64,000 nt of DNA from Microbotryum silenes-acaulis (lineage: Eukaryota > Basidiomycota > Microbotryomycetes > Microbotryales > Microbotryaceae). The stretch lies in the NCBI GenBank assembly GCA_003665825.1, contig QPFY01000009.1, positions 434,001-498,000 of the forward strand, read 5' to 3'. Position 1 is the first letter of the stretch, and the number at the start of each line of letters is the position of its first letter. This document shows, one piece after another, positions 1-14,198 of this stretch. A program made the translations under genes and the position numbers. Below the pieces are notes generated by a model, which did no database searches, had not been told where the DNA came from, and saw only the letters and a program-made list of their open reading frames with translations.

Positions 1-690
1 AGGTACAAGCTTCGGGTTGTTTCCGTTCTGTGCGAGTTCAAAAGGAGAAGTTGGGATGAGTTCCCTCGGCACCATGCGGTTGCTGTGGTCGACGGCAGCC
101 CTGCGTCGTGGAAGAGGACCCCGGGCTAAAACTTGAAGGCAGCTACTAGGATGACGTACTGTCGCAAGGTCCACATATCGGCATCTGCCGATCACACTTG
201 ATCTTTCTCCTCTGCTCGACACATTTGATAGGAAGCAAGTAGGGTCGTATCAGCTGAAACTGCTCAGCCCCTTGTTTCCCTCTCTTACCCCACTTGGTTC
301 TGCCTGCCCAGCGTCATTCCACATGGACCGCGCCCGTTACGAACGCACCTTGCATTCCTTACAACTAACGCTCACTCTGGCCCTCTTGGCCTTCCTCCCC
401 TCTCCCGCCTGACCACCCTCCCTCCCATACCCATTACTCCGTCTGCCCTCGTCGTCGTCGGATTCGTCATCGTCATCCGAGGCCGAGGCCGGGCTGTGGG
501 GGGCATTCGTCGACGGTAGTCGCTTGCGGAGCTGCTGAATAAAGACCTGTTTACCCGCACCACGACTCGTCCCAATCGAGGCTGATCCGCGGTCCATCGT
601 CGAGGTCAAGGGGGAGTCGGAGGTGGAAGCTACCATTCCGGCTGCCGTACTGGTTCGTGAAGCTCCGTCATCGAGGAGCAAGGTGTTCAT
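1..690 (-). CDS. Zn(II)2Cys6 fungal transcription factor, 5' part only
   Basis: Runs off the left edge. Exon 1 (690-349) starts with an ATG and encodes a Ser/Thr-rich leader, an acidic DDDDESDDDE stretch and a basic KRAR patch, then the start of a binuclear zinc cluster ending at residues SCKECK. A donor GTGCGT follows at 348. Exon 2 (211-160) continues RRKIKCDRQMPICGPCD, giving the spacing C-x2-C-x6-C-x6-C-x2-C across the junction. This is the GAL4-type DNA-binding domain, which acts in the nucleus as a transcriptional regulator. A further intron starts GTACGT at 159; the exon carrying the sixth cysteine cannot be placed firmly, so the last ligand is not confirmed. The middle-homology region would lie outside the window, so targets cannot be guessed. 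Confidence 0.85.
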
Positions 691-1867
691 ACAAGCGACG
701 AGTCACGACGACGACGGCGAGAGCAGGAAAGGGATGAAAGCTCCCTCTTCCCCCCACCGCCGCCCGACGGCGCCTGCGCCGTTCTGCGCCGTTGCAATTG
801 ACTGATCAGGACTCGGTGATCACGGATTAATCTAAGACGGCGGCGTAGCAGACCGAACCGCCTGTTGTAAGCCCCAACTAGGGCTGTGGACGATGGAATT
901 GACGTACAGCTTGAATAAAGGTCTTCTTGGGTCTGCGAAGGAAAGTTGCAGTTCAGTCCAATCGTCTCAAGAATTTTCAGCGCATGTCGAATATCCAGCG
1001 GTCGACATCACGATATGCAACGTTTCACGCTGAAAAATTTTCTGATAAGAAACCCAAAGCTTGGCTTCGGGACACCGAGGCTTGTCTGGCCGGACTTGGA
1101 CAAGTCTCTACGTGGACCCGCCGATGATCGTATTCACCAAACAGGACCAAACAGGGGGTCCGAGCTCCGACAGGGGTTCGCCGGTGCATCTCTCAACTGA
1201 GTTTCGACCAGTGTGTATTTCGTTTGTCTCGTACAGAAACACAAACAGAGTCACATGCTGGTGGCCGCTGCAGATGACCTTCCTCTCTTCCACAAAAACC
1301 TCCGTGAAAACCACGAGTCGGGCCATTACCAGCTCTTTTCTAACCACCTTGGCACTTTCTAATCCGAATTCCCTCCCGCCCAATGCTCCCCGAAAGGCTT
1401 CGCACCCTCGCGCGCTTCTTTTCCTTCTTCTTTCTTCTTTAGAAATCACCCTCCACTCAACACATCACCGTCTAGTTGCATCCGGGAGACCTCGATACCA
1501 GAAAAGAACGCTTCCTCTTTCGAGAGGTAGTGTAGCCCTGTCTGGATCTTAATGCTCCTTCGAGAACCGTTGATCTTGCTTAGTAGGAGGAGATTGAACC
1601 ACACAGACTTCCTTTAATCACTCGTGCTCGCCTTAACACCACCTTTCGGCGTGTGTTCCCTACGCGGCTTGAGTTTCAATGAGTAGTTACATTTCCTTGT
1701 TTTTTGCAATTTCGTTGTTTGGTGGAATTCTTGTTGTTCCCGTGGCGGGTGCGTCGTGTTTGATGCACCAGGAGAGCGGTCTGGCATGGTACACCTTACT
1801 GAATATCACTCGCACCAAGTTAATGAGCAATCACCAACGTCATTCAATATTCATTATCTCACAACAG
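691..1867. other. Intergenic stretch, no gene recognised
   Basis: Lies upstream of the zinc-cluster gene and downstream of TRM6. The open frames here have no recognisable domain and look like chance. There is an imperfect inverted repeat (about 969-983 against 1028-1043, AATTTTCAGCG / CGCTGAAAAATT) and pyrimidine-rich tracts at 1380-1450 and 1870-1980. Likely promoter of the transcription factor plus the 3' region of TRM6. Confidence 0.4.
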
Positions 1868-3887
1868 CTACACCACTTCTCCCATCCCCTCCCCCTCAAG
1901 TTTCCCTTTCTTCAACCCCTCCCCCTTCCTCTCCCCATCCCCGTCCCCATTCTCAACCTTCCTCTTCTTCCCCACCTTTACTTTATGACTATTCGCCTCC
2001 GGATTATCAAACACCCTCGTCGTAGTCAACAAGAACCCACCATGACCTAGACCGTTCATCTCGGGATGACATCGACCGGGTAAGACTTGATATTTCCTCA
2101 GCCAAGGTTCGGAGAGGGTAGGGGAGAGGAAATGAGGTGAAGTGCGTAGGGATTGATAGGCCTCGGAGAGGGTCTGGGGGGGGGGCAAGGGTGAAAAGAG
2201 GGTGGGGTTAGGACTTGAGGGAGGCTGGATTTGGGTTGTTTTTTCAGCACGTACGGCTTGGTGCGGTGAATAAATAACGATGGGTGCCGATCCGGCGATG
2301 TAAGGTAATAATCGATCCAACACGCCCAAAGGTTCATACGGAGTCGCCAAGATGACCCTGTCTCACATCAAAGATACCCACAGAGGTCAGCATTGATTCT
2401 TTCCCCGCGCCTGCCTTGAGAATGAAGAACCCTATCGAACGGACCCATCGAAGCCGCCCGCGAAGAAATCCTCCCTCGTATTCTCCATCAGCTCGAACGC
2501 CGCTTTCCTCCTTTTGATCTTGGCGATATCCCTCGAATTTTTGGTCTTTTCCAATACCGCTTGACTAACTTCCAGGGGAAGGTCGGCGGGAACCCAAGAG
2601 GGTTCGGTCATGCCCCAATGTAAGGAACCGATGGGTTCGAGGGAGGAAGGGGGGAAGTTGAAGGATTCGGTGATGTGGATGTCGGGTGGGGAGTCGAAAT
2701 CGTTGATGATGATGAGACGACCTTGACCTGAAGGAGCCGAGGTTCGGATCAGCTTTCCGTTCACTTATCCCAATCACACGGAATATGCTCACCCCCCATC
2801 CGCTCAACGCAAGCCGAAACGACCATCCCATGCACATCCTCGACGACGAGCAACCTCGCCCCCGGTCGTACATTGGCCATGTTCATCATATTGCTCAACG
2901 TGTCGGGGCGCAATTCACGGATCTTGGCCGATTGTTTCTCAAAGTTGTATTCGCAAATGTTGTGAACGGTCGGTTCGATCGGTGTGAAGACTCGGAGGTA
3001 TCTGGGAGCACATTGGGTGTCAGAATCGTTCGCCAGGGATGAACGAGGGTGGGAGAAAAGCTTACTTTGCCTCCTTGCGTTTCATGTACTTGTCCTTTGA
3101 GTACTCTGTCTTTTTATCAAAGTTGGCATGTTGCTGAATCTGCTTCTCGATAATTTGCTGTAGGAGGACGCCAAGTTTTGAATGGGTGAGTCTTGAGAAC
3201 TCGTAGCGTCCGACGCAGATAAATTTGGCTCGACTGACCCTGCCTGACAATCCTTCGGACCTGAAAGCGTTGATGTCGTCATAGGTCAAGGACTGTGCTC
3301 CCGTCGCAGTAATCTCTTGGTTGTTTGCCTCGGTTTCCTCTGCGACAATAAAAATAATGGCCCACTTTCAGACCGACGTCACTTTTAGACTCTAGCATGA
3401 ATAGAGTAAATTACCAATCTCGGCGACAACCTGCCGCGGTACCATTTTTAGCGATCCATCATCGAGGATTTCGTACGTCGGCCCGTAAGGTAATCCAACG
3501 AGATGACTGGCTTTGAAAGAGCCGTATTTACCGAGTGAGACGGTTCTGTGCGTCACATGACAAGACAGAGTGAGCTCAGAGTAGCTCGAGAGGGAGACGA
3601 CTTAAGGAGTTTGAGACACTGAGCTGGACTGACCCGCTGGGAGTGACTTTGACGGTCTTGACGACGGTCGACGGGAGACGTAGGAGGACATTGTCGCCTT
3701 CTCGGATGACATGCCGGGGTAAGATGGGCGCAGGGGCGTCATCGTTGCTGGCATGACGAGGAGCTGAGGTCGAGGTCGAAGCGGAAGCGGTTGCCGAGTT
3801 TGGAGCTGAGGTCGATGTGGAGGCTGTAGCTTCGAGAGTGGATGTTGACGGTGGATCTCTAGGAGGTGATGCGATTACGGTATGCAT
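1868..3887 (-). CDS. TRM6: tRNA (adenine-58-N1)-methyltransferase non-catalytic subunit Trm6 (Gcd10)
   Basis: Non-catalytic partner of Trm61 in the nuclear enzyme that makes m1A58 in tRNAs. The ATG at 3887 (MHTVIASPP) is the first in its frame. After a low-complexity leader comes HVIREGDNVLLRLPS, then an exon with TVSLGKYGSFKASHLVGLPYG, an exon with FDKKTEYSKDKYMKRKEAK, one with RPGARLLVVEDVHGMVVSA, and a C-terminal exon with LPYIAGSAPIVIYSPHQ and HPEMNGLGHGGFLLTTT. These fit the Trm6 N-terminal domain and the inactive Rossmann-like C-terminal domain. About six exons; the junction FDG/ILATPYEPLG spans 2351-2440. The basic KKGK tail ends at 1868. Divergent from RVB2 with 174 bp between the start codons. 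Confidence 0.92.
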
Positions 3888-4061
3888 TGTTGCGCTGCTA
3901 AGGACGGAACAAGCTCTCACAAAGTCCAGAGCGAGAGCGCCGTCTGCGAGAGCTGCGAGGCTGCGAGAGGCGAGAGGGAAGCGCGACTGCACAACCAGGG
4001 ACAGGCCACGTCTTCCGCTTCTTGCCTCTTCCTCCGCCTACACCCGCACGTCCCCTTCATC
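3888..4061. promoter_or_regulatory. Compact bidirectional promoter between TRM6 and RVB2
   Basis: Only 174 bp separate the two divergent ATG codons, so both promoters and 5' UTRs must fit here or overlap coding sequence. No TATA box is obvious. Inferred from gene arrangement only. Confidence 0.4.
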
Positions 4062-6257
<2,196 letters not shown>

Positions 6258-6555
6258 GATGTCGGGAGGAAGCGCTGAGAAGAAATGTGTGAGAGGGGCA
6301 TGGAGGCTTTCTCCTTGTTTTGCTGTACTATGAATGAGAAGACGTCAATTAAAACCTCGAAGCCATGCCTCCGTGAGAGCGTTTCGTGGGAGGATGATCC
6401 GTCTCAGTTAGTCGGCCCCGCGGCGGCATTCGGCCGAAGCGCGGTGCCAGATTGCTGAAGTCGACGAGATCGCAAGAAATGGACTAGATTGATCCCACAA
6501 CTCCATCCCCGCCTTCTTGCTTCTTCGCCCCTTACTACGTACCAGACCTCCGTGC
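6258..6555. other. Short intergenic region between RVB2 and the PH-domain gene
   Basis: About 300 bp between a stop and a start on the same strand. Presumably 3' end formation of RVB2 and promoter of the next gene; no motif stands out. Confidence 0.4.
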
Positions 6556-9500
6556 ATGCCTTCGCTGTTCTCTTCGAACCACACCAACGACGACGCGACT
6601 CGGATCCGTCGCAAGTCGATCCAGCGCCGTTCCAACAGCTCGACCTCATTTGGGAGTAGTGGGACTCGGAGACATTCGAGCGCTTTGACCAGCAACGGCG
6701 GCGGCGGTGCTATTATTACTGCTCGAGCTACGTCTCCGCGCTCGTCACCTTCCCTCTTCGATTACGACTTGAACGGCGGTCACCCCTCGACACCGCCTGT
6801 GTTACCTCTCGTCTCGACGCTTTCGTTCCGTCACCCTTCTCCTCAACAATCGGTGCATTCGAACCACAGCGCGAACCTCGAGAGCAGCAGCTCGCGACCG
6901 CCTCCCTTACCCCGCGGCGTAATAGGCTCGACCGGGTCGTACTCGCACTCGCCTTCGACGATGTCATACCCCAACGCTGGCGGTGGTGGTGCTGCTGCTG
7001 CCGACCAAATGCTCTACGCTCAGGAGCAACGCACGGGCGCATCGTATTCGCACCAGGCGAACCAGCCTTCGAGGCAACAGTACCAACCACAGCCGCAATC
7101 GGGTCGACCTAGTTCAGAGTACTACGACCAGCAGCAGATCCAACAGCAGCAGCGGTTCCAGCAGCAGCACACGCGCCACGGCTCAGCACCGCCCCCGCAA
7201 GAAGGCCCCTCGTACGCAGCGCCGAGCCATCACTACGACGACGCCAGCCTTAATTCGTCGCAACGAACCTACACCGCGCCACAACAACACCAGCAAGGCC
7301 CCAACACGGGTGGCATGACGCGTTCCGGCAGCGACTTCCTCGCTGGTCCGCCGTACGGATCCCAGCAGCAGCAGCAGCAGCACGGCAGCGGTCCGTCCAT
7401 GTCGTCCTTGTCCTTGTCGATGAGGGACCCTTCCCAGTCACGCGAGCTACAGCAGTCGACCTCACCCCAGTCGTTCGGTCCTGGATCGAACCGATCGACC
7501 CCACGCAACCTTTCGCCTGCACCTTCGTCACCGGCTACGAATGGTCCACAGCAGCAGCACCCCGTAGTAGGACGTGACTTTGTCCCGCCAGCGGTCGGGG
7601 CTTCCAACTCGAGCATGGGTCCGGGCACAGCAGCCGCATCAGCGGCGAAGATCTCGGCCCCTTCGATGAAATCTCTCTCGGGCAGCGATCGCGTGAACAA
7701 TAGGCTCAGTCAGCTCGTGTCCAACAACTCGGTCAGCGGAAGGTCGATGCGAGATGCACCGCCGCCGGCTCCGCAGACAATCGCGGGAGAACCCTTGCAT
7801 GATCTTGGTCGCGCCGTTGCATTGTTGAGGTCGAGCAAGTTCTACGCCGAGGGTGAGTCTTGCAAAGCCGTTTGTTTCAGAGGATGGGACTGGACTGATG
7901 ACAAACAACGTTTCTTTCACAGGCTTTCTGATGAAGCGAGTCGACATTGGTCCGGATGGGAAACCCCACTCGGGGCAGGCTGACGCCGTCTGGGCCAAGT
8001 GGTTCGTTCAACTCTCCGGTACGATTATGTCGACCTGGAACGCGGCCGAGATGGAGCAAGCTGCACAACAGAACCGCACGGTCCCACCTCAGTACCTCAA
8101 CCTCGCCGACGTATTCGTTTACCCTCTCCCTCCCCACCCTTCGGCTCCTCCCACACCGACGACATTCCAATTTGCGATCAACTCGGCAGGCCTGAACCGT
8201 GTCTTGTTCTGTGCTCCCCATGAAGAAAGTATGATGATGTGGATCAACGCGATCCGACTCGCGGCGTGGGAACGTTCGAGAACGAACGAAATCTACACGG
8301 GCACCTTGTTGGGCATGCGTGAACCCAAACCCGCAGGATGGATCGGATTCGATGCTGGTCTCACCCCACCTGGATCACCGGCGAACGCTACAGGAGGCAA
8401 ATTCGAGGGTTACTTGAAAGCGAGGTTACCTGGAGAGACGGAATGGAGAAAGACGTGGGCCGTCTTGATCAAGTCCAAAAAGCAAGAACCGGGGGCCTTG
8501 TCCGCTTCGGTGACCAAGAAGAAGGACCGAAGGAGTAGTTTGCTGGGAGCGTTCGGCAAGAAACACGTCGATTTGACGGATATCGATGATTTGCCTGGCG
8601 ATGGAGCGTTCGCGACGATGGCGTTTTACGGGAGCAAACCGACCAAGAAGGAGGCGCCGTTGTGTATAGTGCAGCATGGTGAGTGCAGCGTAAGAAGTTT
8701 CATCGCAACCGGTCCCTGTCGCTGATCTTGCATACTTTTCGCTCAAACGCAGTCTTTTATGCCTCGGCTATTTACCCCGAATCGGAAAAGCTCATCGACC
8801 GATCGGGACTTTTCAAGATCGAGGCTACATTCCTGAACCCACACGACAGCTACAAGTTGGGATGGGGGGTTGGGGGCCGAGCGGAGAGGCAAGGGTATGC
8901 TTTATTGATGGTTGAAGAGGGAGCGGCGGCAGCGATGCTGCAGTGGATCGTTGGGATTTCGGATGTGTTCAAGGTCAGTTGGTCCGGAACTCCATCTAAT
9001 CGAGTTGTTTCTCACCTCAACTATGCTCTCACCCCTGCAGCTGTACGGTCGACCCCGGGCTTTCTCATTCGAGCCTCGCGACCCGTCGTCGCTGTACTTT
9101 GCTCTGCCCATCGGGCCTAACCGCGACCGCCAATTTTTGGATCGCGAACTCGTTGATGCCCTCGAGGTCAACGAACTGAGGCCTCGTGCCATCCGTGCCG
9201 TGTTCCACAACATCCTGTTTGATCGCATGCGGGGAGTGCACTCGTCCGTGCTCCCACCGCCTCAGGCCGTCTTGCCCGCGAGCGCGCCCCAACTCGAGCC
9301 GGTCTCTCGTAAGCCGCCGCCCATCCAAATCCGGGAAGAGGACGAGGACGAACCAGAGGCGGAAGCGGAGGCCGAGCAGATGGTCAACGAGGAGTATGGT
9401 CTGGGTGGTACGCGCGACACAACGCAGTTGTCGACGATTGGCGAGTCCGAATCCCCACCTGCTCGCTCACTCTTCGCTCCTGCTGTGGCTCGACCATCGT

Positions 9501-12129
9501 CACCGATTTACCATAGCGCCGGCGATACCGCCGAAGAACCCGTCGTCAATTACGCCAACTTTACGTCTTCACAGCCAGCGAAGTGTGGCGAGACGCCTTC
9601 CCCTCCCCCCGTTATCACGACGACGAGCCACTTAACCCCTCGGCAGGCTTTGCCCAACATAGTTACCGGAGCCGAGCCCAAAGCTGCTGTTGCTTCGACT
9701 TATGCAACCCAGCAACAGACGGGGGCGGCACTGAACTTTTCGAGACCGACCGCCGCTCCTTCCCAGCAAAGTGCGGATACGGAACGTGGATCGGGGTCCC
9801 GGGACGCTCATGAGCCTCTGGCTCCTCCTCCTGTCCCTGTCGCGACGAATGGGCACGGACACGAGAGCATCTACAATGTACCTGCCCTCGGCGCTGTTGC
9901 GCGTGAAGGGAAGACCAACAAGGACTCGGCGCCCATGCCCGCGAGCTCCGTCGCCGTCAACCCGGTCATGGCCGTGGCACCTGCCCCCGTTATGACTCCA
10001 CCTTTGGCTAGCACGAGCCCGCCTGTGCCGGCCAAATCTCCCGAACGCGCTTTCAAGTCCCTTTCGTCGCCTCCTCAGCCCGACAAGGCCCCCTTCGATG
10101 ACGTATCGGCCAACCCATCTGCGTTGCATCCCATTCCGCAAGTGCCCGCCGCCGAGCGATCGCTCGAGGCCGAACCGGTCACGCCCGGTGGTGCGAGCTC
10201 GGACATCCATTCCGACCTGCTCGCGGCACTTGAGTTCGTCGATCGATCCGAATCGCCTCCCCCACTCAGTTCACTCGCGCCGACGCCGTCGACGGTCTAC
10301 GATTACGGCTCGCCCGAGATCAAGCAGAGGTATCATGTTGGACCTCCTCGTCGTGCGAGCCATAGTATGTTCGATCCGGGATCGCCTGTTGACCTTCGTC
10401 AGGGGGTGGCGCAGTTCACTAATCATCCGAACGAGGTCGACGAGTACCAAACGGAGGAGATCATCACGCCTCGCCTGAATGACCAGCGCGTTGAAACGGT
10501 CGGCGGGGTGGCTTCTTCCTCTTCGTCGAACAAGGGGATCGATGCGTCCCCTGCCCAAGCTTCGGTGCCGTTCCCTTCGTCATTCGCACCCAACAAACGA
10601 GCGGAGGAACGAGCGGCCGCCGCTGTCCTTGCACAGCAAGCTCTCGAAGCGCAGCAGATTGCCAAGAGTCGACCCGGTCGTGCGAGCATGGTCCCTTCGG
10701 CTTCGGCCAGCTCGGTCAACCGCAAGCCTCGTGCATGGGTTGACAGCGACGAGGAGGACGAGGACGAGGAAGAGGACGAGGATGAAGATGAGAGCGAGGG
10801 TGAAGGTGAAGGTCGCGACAATCGACAGTCTACCCTGCCATCTTCGATGGAACCGTTGGTGATGACGAACCGCGATACCCAATCGAGCGGGATGAACCGT
10901 CTCGGATTGCAGGATCGCAACTCTCGAGGACCCAACATGTCGTCGTCGCCTTCCCGTGGCGATTTCCAAGTCATCCACCCCGACTCGCCTCAGAATCCTG
11001 TCCAGGCTCTCAAGCCTTTGGTCAACCCCCATGGCTTGTTGCATGCCGGGATCATCGACAAGGAGGAACGATCGGCGAAGGCGCTCGAGGCTGCGGCGAG
11101 GGATACGGGTGGACCTTTGGTCTCGATCCCGAGCAAACCGCCACCACCCCAGACGGGCTTGGTCGGTGCCATCACGTCGCTCGAGAGGGAAAAGGAGAGG
11201 ACTGGAGGTGTGGGAAGGGCGTTGACGGAGCAGCAGAAGGAGAGGAAGTTGGCTGAGCAGGTGAGTTCACCGTTATTGGCTGGCCTGGCTGTTGTGTCAA
11301 CGACTGATGCCTATCGCTTTTCCTTTGAAATAGCGTCAACGCCAACTCGACGACCTGCAACGCCAGCAACTTGCGCAACAGCAATACCAGATGCAGGCGC
11401 AGTATCAGCAGATGCAGATGATGCAAGCCTACGGCGGGATGCCACCCTACGGTGGTGGACCCGCACCCTGGATGATGGGAGGCTATCCTGGATACCCACC
11501 CATGATGCCTCCTGCTTCGCAAATGGGCCCAGCGGCACCGTCGAGTCAGGTTGGATCACCGGTGATGATGCCCCATCTGGCTGGTGGTGGTCGACCGTCG
11601 TCGCCTCCGATGCAGCAGAACGGCGCTACGAGCCCACCTCTTGATTTGGTCCGTTCTGATCAGCTGTACGAGCTTTAAATTTTGATCACCTGACATACTC
11701 ATTTGATATACTGTCCCACAGCAATACCAACAACAGCAACAACACCATTTCGCCGCTCAACAAGCCGCGCAAGCTGCTGCAGTCGCAGCCTATCAAGCCG
11801 CCATGACGCAATTCTCCCAACCTCCTACATCGCCGCCCCTCACCTCCGAAGTCGGCGCAAACGGATCACCCGCTCTTCACGCCTCGACGTCGATGTCGTC
11901 CTTCCCTCCAGCTGGAGTTTACGGTCCCCCCATGGGCGCTTACCCGAACCCTTATGCCGGTGGATACGGTGGCCCTCCCATGATGGGTCAACATCCTTGG
12001 ATGCAAGGGTATCCTCAACAACATTTGATGTCGCATGGTGCGGAAGGAGGCAATGAAGGTACGCCGACTGCGAATGCAACGGCGCAGGATTTGGATCGTA
12101 CGATGAGTCCGATGCAGTTGCCTCAGTAA
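6556..12129 (+). CDS. Large PH-domain protein of the Skg3/Caf120 type
   Basis: Start chosen at the ATG of MPSLFSSNHTND (6556), the second methionine codon of the frame. The first 430 residues are disordered and rich in Ser, Pro and Gln, with CAG-coded glutamine runs near 7126-7170 and 7361-7380. A pleckstrin-homology-like region follows from about 7923 (GFLMKRVDIGPDGKPHSG, WAKWFVQLSGTIMSTWNA, FAINSAGLNRVLFCAPHEES, MMMWINAIRLAAWERSR), then a second conserved block (YASAIYPESEKLIDRSGLFK, LYGRPRAFSFEPRDPSSLYF, RELVDALEVNELRPRAIRAV). The C-terminal half is again disordered, with an acidic run (10750-10795) and a Gly/Pro/Met/Gln-rich tail. Introns lie near 7850, 8680, 8973, 11262 and 11650. The domain order resembles fungal Skg3/Caf120, linked in yeast to the Ccr4-Not complex; the name is tentative but a PH domain is well supported. 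Confidence 0.8.
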
Positions 12130-12375
12130 GGGGAGGGGTTCTTTGTTTCACGTTTTTGAGCTTGGCATAGCCGTCTTGCATGTCTTCCCTTTTGAATTTC
12201 TTATTCAGTTTGGTTTTACTTTCTAATATCTGCTTCTTAAGTTCTTTTCTCGTTGTTCCTGCAACGAGACTCGTGGACTCTTCTCTCGACCCAACTCTGG
12301 TCCCCAATTCGGGCAAGGATAATCACTTGCCTCGCGCATCAATAAGACTACAACAACATCTCACGCAACCCAAAG

Positions 12376-13761
12376 TCAATAATAAACATCCAACCACAGC
12401 CTCTTCCTCGTCTTCTCACCCCTACGCTTGACCACGTATCCCAACTCATTCAACCTCCTCCCCCTCTCCAACTCGATCGACGTCGTCCTAGCAGCGTAAT
12501 TCCTCATTCCCAACTTGACCAAATCGAGCCATTGTCGATCCCATGCGATGCCGTGCAAAGCGTTGATGTTGAGGTCGGGTATGTAGCTTAGGTCTAGGGA
12601 TTGTAGCGTTGGGGTCGCTTCGATTAGACGGGGGAGGAAACGTGGGGCCGAGGCTAGACGATTGAAGAAGCCTTCGAGGTGCGCGGGGGTTACGGCGTCT
12701 TCTTCTTCTTCTTCGAGGTGGAGAGGAGGGTAAAGGGACTTTCCAGCTAGGGAAAGGGATCTCAAAGAGATGAGGGAGGAAAGTAGCTTGAAGAACGCTT
12801 CGACGAAGTAGAGGTTAGGAGTTGCGGCTAGGTTGAGGTGGGATAGATGGGGGAAGAGAGGGATCGAGCGAGGGGAGAGAAGCAAGGATCGTAGAAAGGG
12901 GAGCTTGAGGGTACTGAAGGCGAGGTTCAGCGAAGTGAGGAATTGGTATGGGAATCTTGGGGAGGAGAGGGATCGCCTGAAAGGGGTGAGATAGCCTCTA
13001 GATAGCGGGTCCTCGTCCGAGTCTGAATAGTCGTCCCATTCGTCCGAGCTCGTAGATGAGTCGTTGTACGCGGCAGATTCTTCCTCCTCTTCCTCGCCAT
13101 TGTCGTGGTAGGGTAGCAACAGTTGATATATCGCGCGTTCTTCAAGCGCATAGCCACTCGTCGTGGTCCAATCAAAGAGGTTGAGACGAAGATGATCCGG
13201 CAAGATGGGCAGAAAGGGAAGCACCAAGTGGCGCCGAGGTGGATCGACGAGGACGGCGGCGATGAGGTGCGCGCAGGTGAACAGCAATGAAGGGACTGGA
13301 GGGGGATTTGAAACTAGGGGTAAATGAGTTGATGGGAAGAGGGGTTGGAGTATTTGATTCCTGTGCAGTTGAGCTGCTACGATTGCTTCTCGTCGTGTCG
13401 ATACGAGTGGTGGTGTTTTGGCCGTCCTCGATGACGAAGGTCCACTCTGACTTGAGCCCCGTGGACCCGATCCACGTCCAACCTGTGGCCCCCAACTTGG
13501 TGGTGCAGGTGGACCCGCAGCCAAAGTCGTTTGATTCGCATTCCTCCCCCTTGCTCTTGTCGCTCGCGTGTCCCATTCAGCACCAAAACTATTGGCCAAC
13601 GCCGTCGCCGAAGCCGACCAGGACAACGAGCTCCGAGTGCCGGGAGCGCATCGTCGATTTGCCGAAGAGGAGGCGCTGCGTTGTTCGGATCTAAGACGAG
13701 CCAGTCGATCGGGAATGGATTCGGTACGAGGTGGGGCAGGTGGGGCACGGTACGGGATCAT
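12376..13761 (-). CDS. Uncharacterised leucine-rich-repeat-like protein
   Basis: Single-exon open frame; ATG at 13761 (MIPYRAPPAPPRTES). The first 100 residues are Pro/Arg/Ser-rich. The middle has an acidic stretch (EEEEEES, DEWDDYSDSDEDP). The C-terminal half contains spaced leucine patterns (LTSLNLAFSTLKLPFLRSLL, LSHLNLAATPNLYFVEAFF, LRSLSLAGKSL, LQSLDLSYIPDLNINALHG), as in irregular LRR or F-box-type LRR proteins, but no F-box is evident. Tail-to-tail with the PH-domain gene, 246 bp apart. Function unknown; an intact frame of this length with repeated LRR spacing makes it very likely a real gene. Confidence 0.7.
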   Translation of the reverse strand: MIPYRAPPAPPRTESIPDRLARLRSEQRSASSSANRRCAPGTRSSLSWSASATALANSFGAEWDTRATRARGRNANQTTLAAGPPAPPSWGPQVGRGSGPRGSSQSGPSSSRTAKTPPLVSTRREAIVAAQLHRNQILQPLFPSTHLPLVSNPPPVPSLLFTCAHLIAAVLVDPPRRHLVLPFLPILPDHLRLNLFDWTTTSGYALEERAIYQLLLPYHDNGEEEEEESAAYNDSSTSSDEWDDYSDSDEDPLSRGYLTPFRRSLSSPRFPYQFLTSLNLAFSTLKLPFLRSLLLSPRSIPLFPHLSHLNLAATPNLYFVEAFFKLLSSLISLRSLSLAGKSLYPPLHLEEEEEDAVTPAHLEGFFNRLASAPRFLPRLIEATPTLQSLDLSYIPDLNINALHGIAWDRQWLDLVKLGMRNYAARTTSIELERGRRLNELGYVVKRRGEKTRKRLWLDVYY

Positions 13762-14198
13762 CCGTTGTGCTCGCGCGGTGGGCCCTGCGGAGGGTCGTGA
13801 GATGAGAGTGGGGGCGAAAGGTGGGTGCAATTGCCGATTAGTTCATAAACCCGAAGCGGAATTGCGCGCTAATGCACAGCATTGCCCGCCCGCACGCGAT
13901 CTTGAGATCCCACGCGCGGAACTTGCTGTCGCTTGCCTTCGCACTACTCCCACCTGCTGCTCGCGCTCTGTCGACGACGGGGCAGCGACGTCCGCACATG
14001 GCTTCGACACGAACCTAACACAAGCAGGGTTTCCCGGAGTGATGCCGGTGTCCTCACTTGACACCGTACACCTCCCTGTCGTGCTTGCGTTCTCGTGCGA
14101 CTCCCGGCTGCGACTTTTACTTGTCCACGCTGCCCCTTTTTCCTCACGCCCTCGCCCCTCGTCCTCGTTGCATCGTCATCGCCTTGCCCTACTGTGGC
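13762..14198. other. Intergenic, no gene recognised
   Basis: Upstream region of the LRR-like gene. Open frames exist on the plus strand but show no recognisable pattern. Pyrimidine-rich stretches occur at 14125-14165. Confidence 0.35.

Noticed and set aside
1061..1552. 163-aa plus-strand open frame
   Set aside because: No domain, low-complexity composition, no splice context; judged chance.
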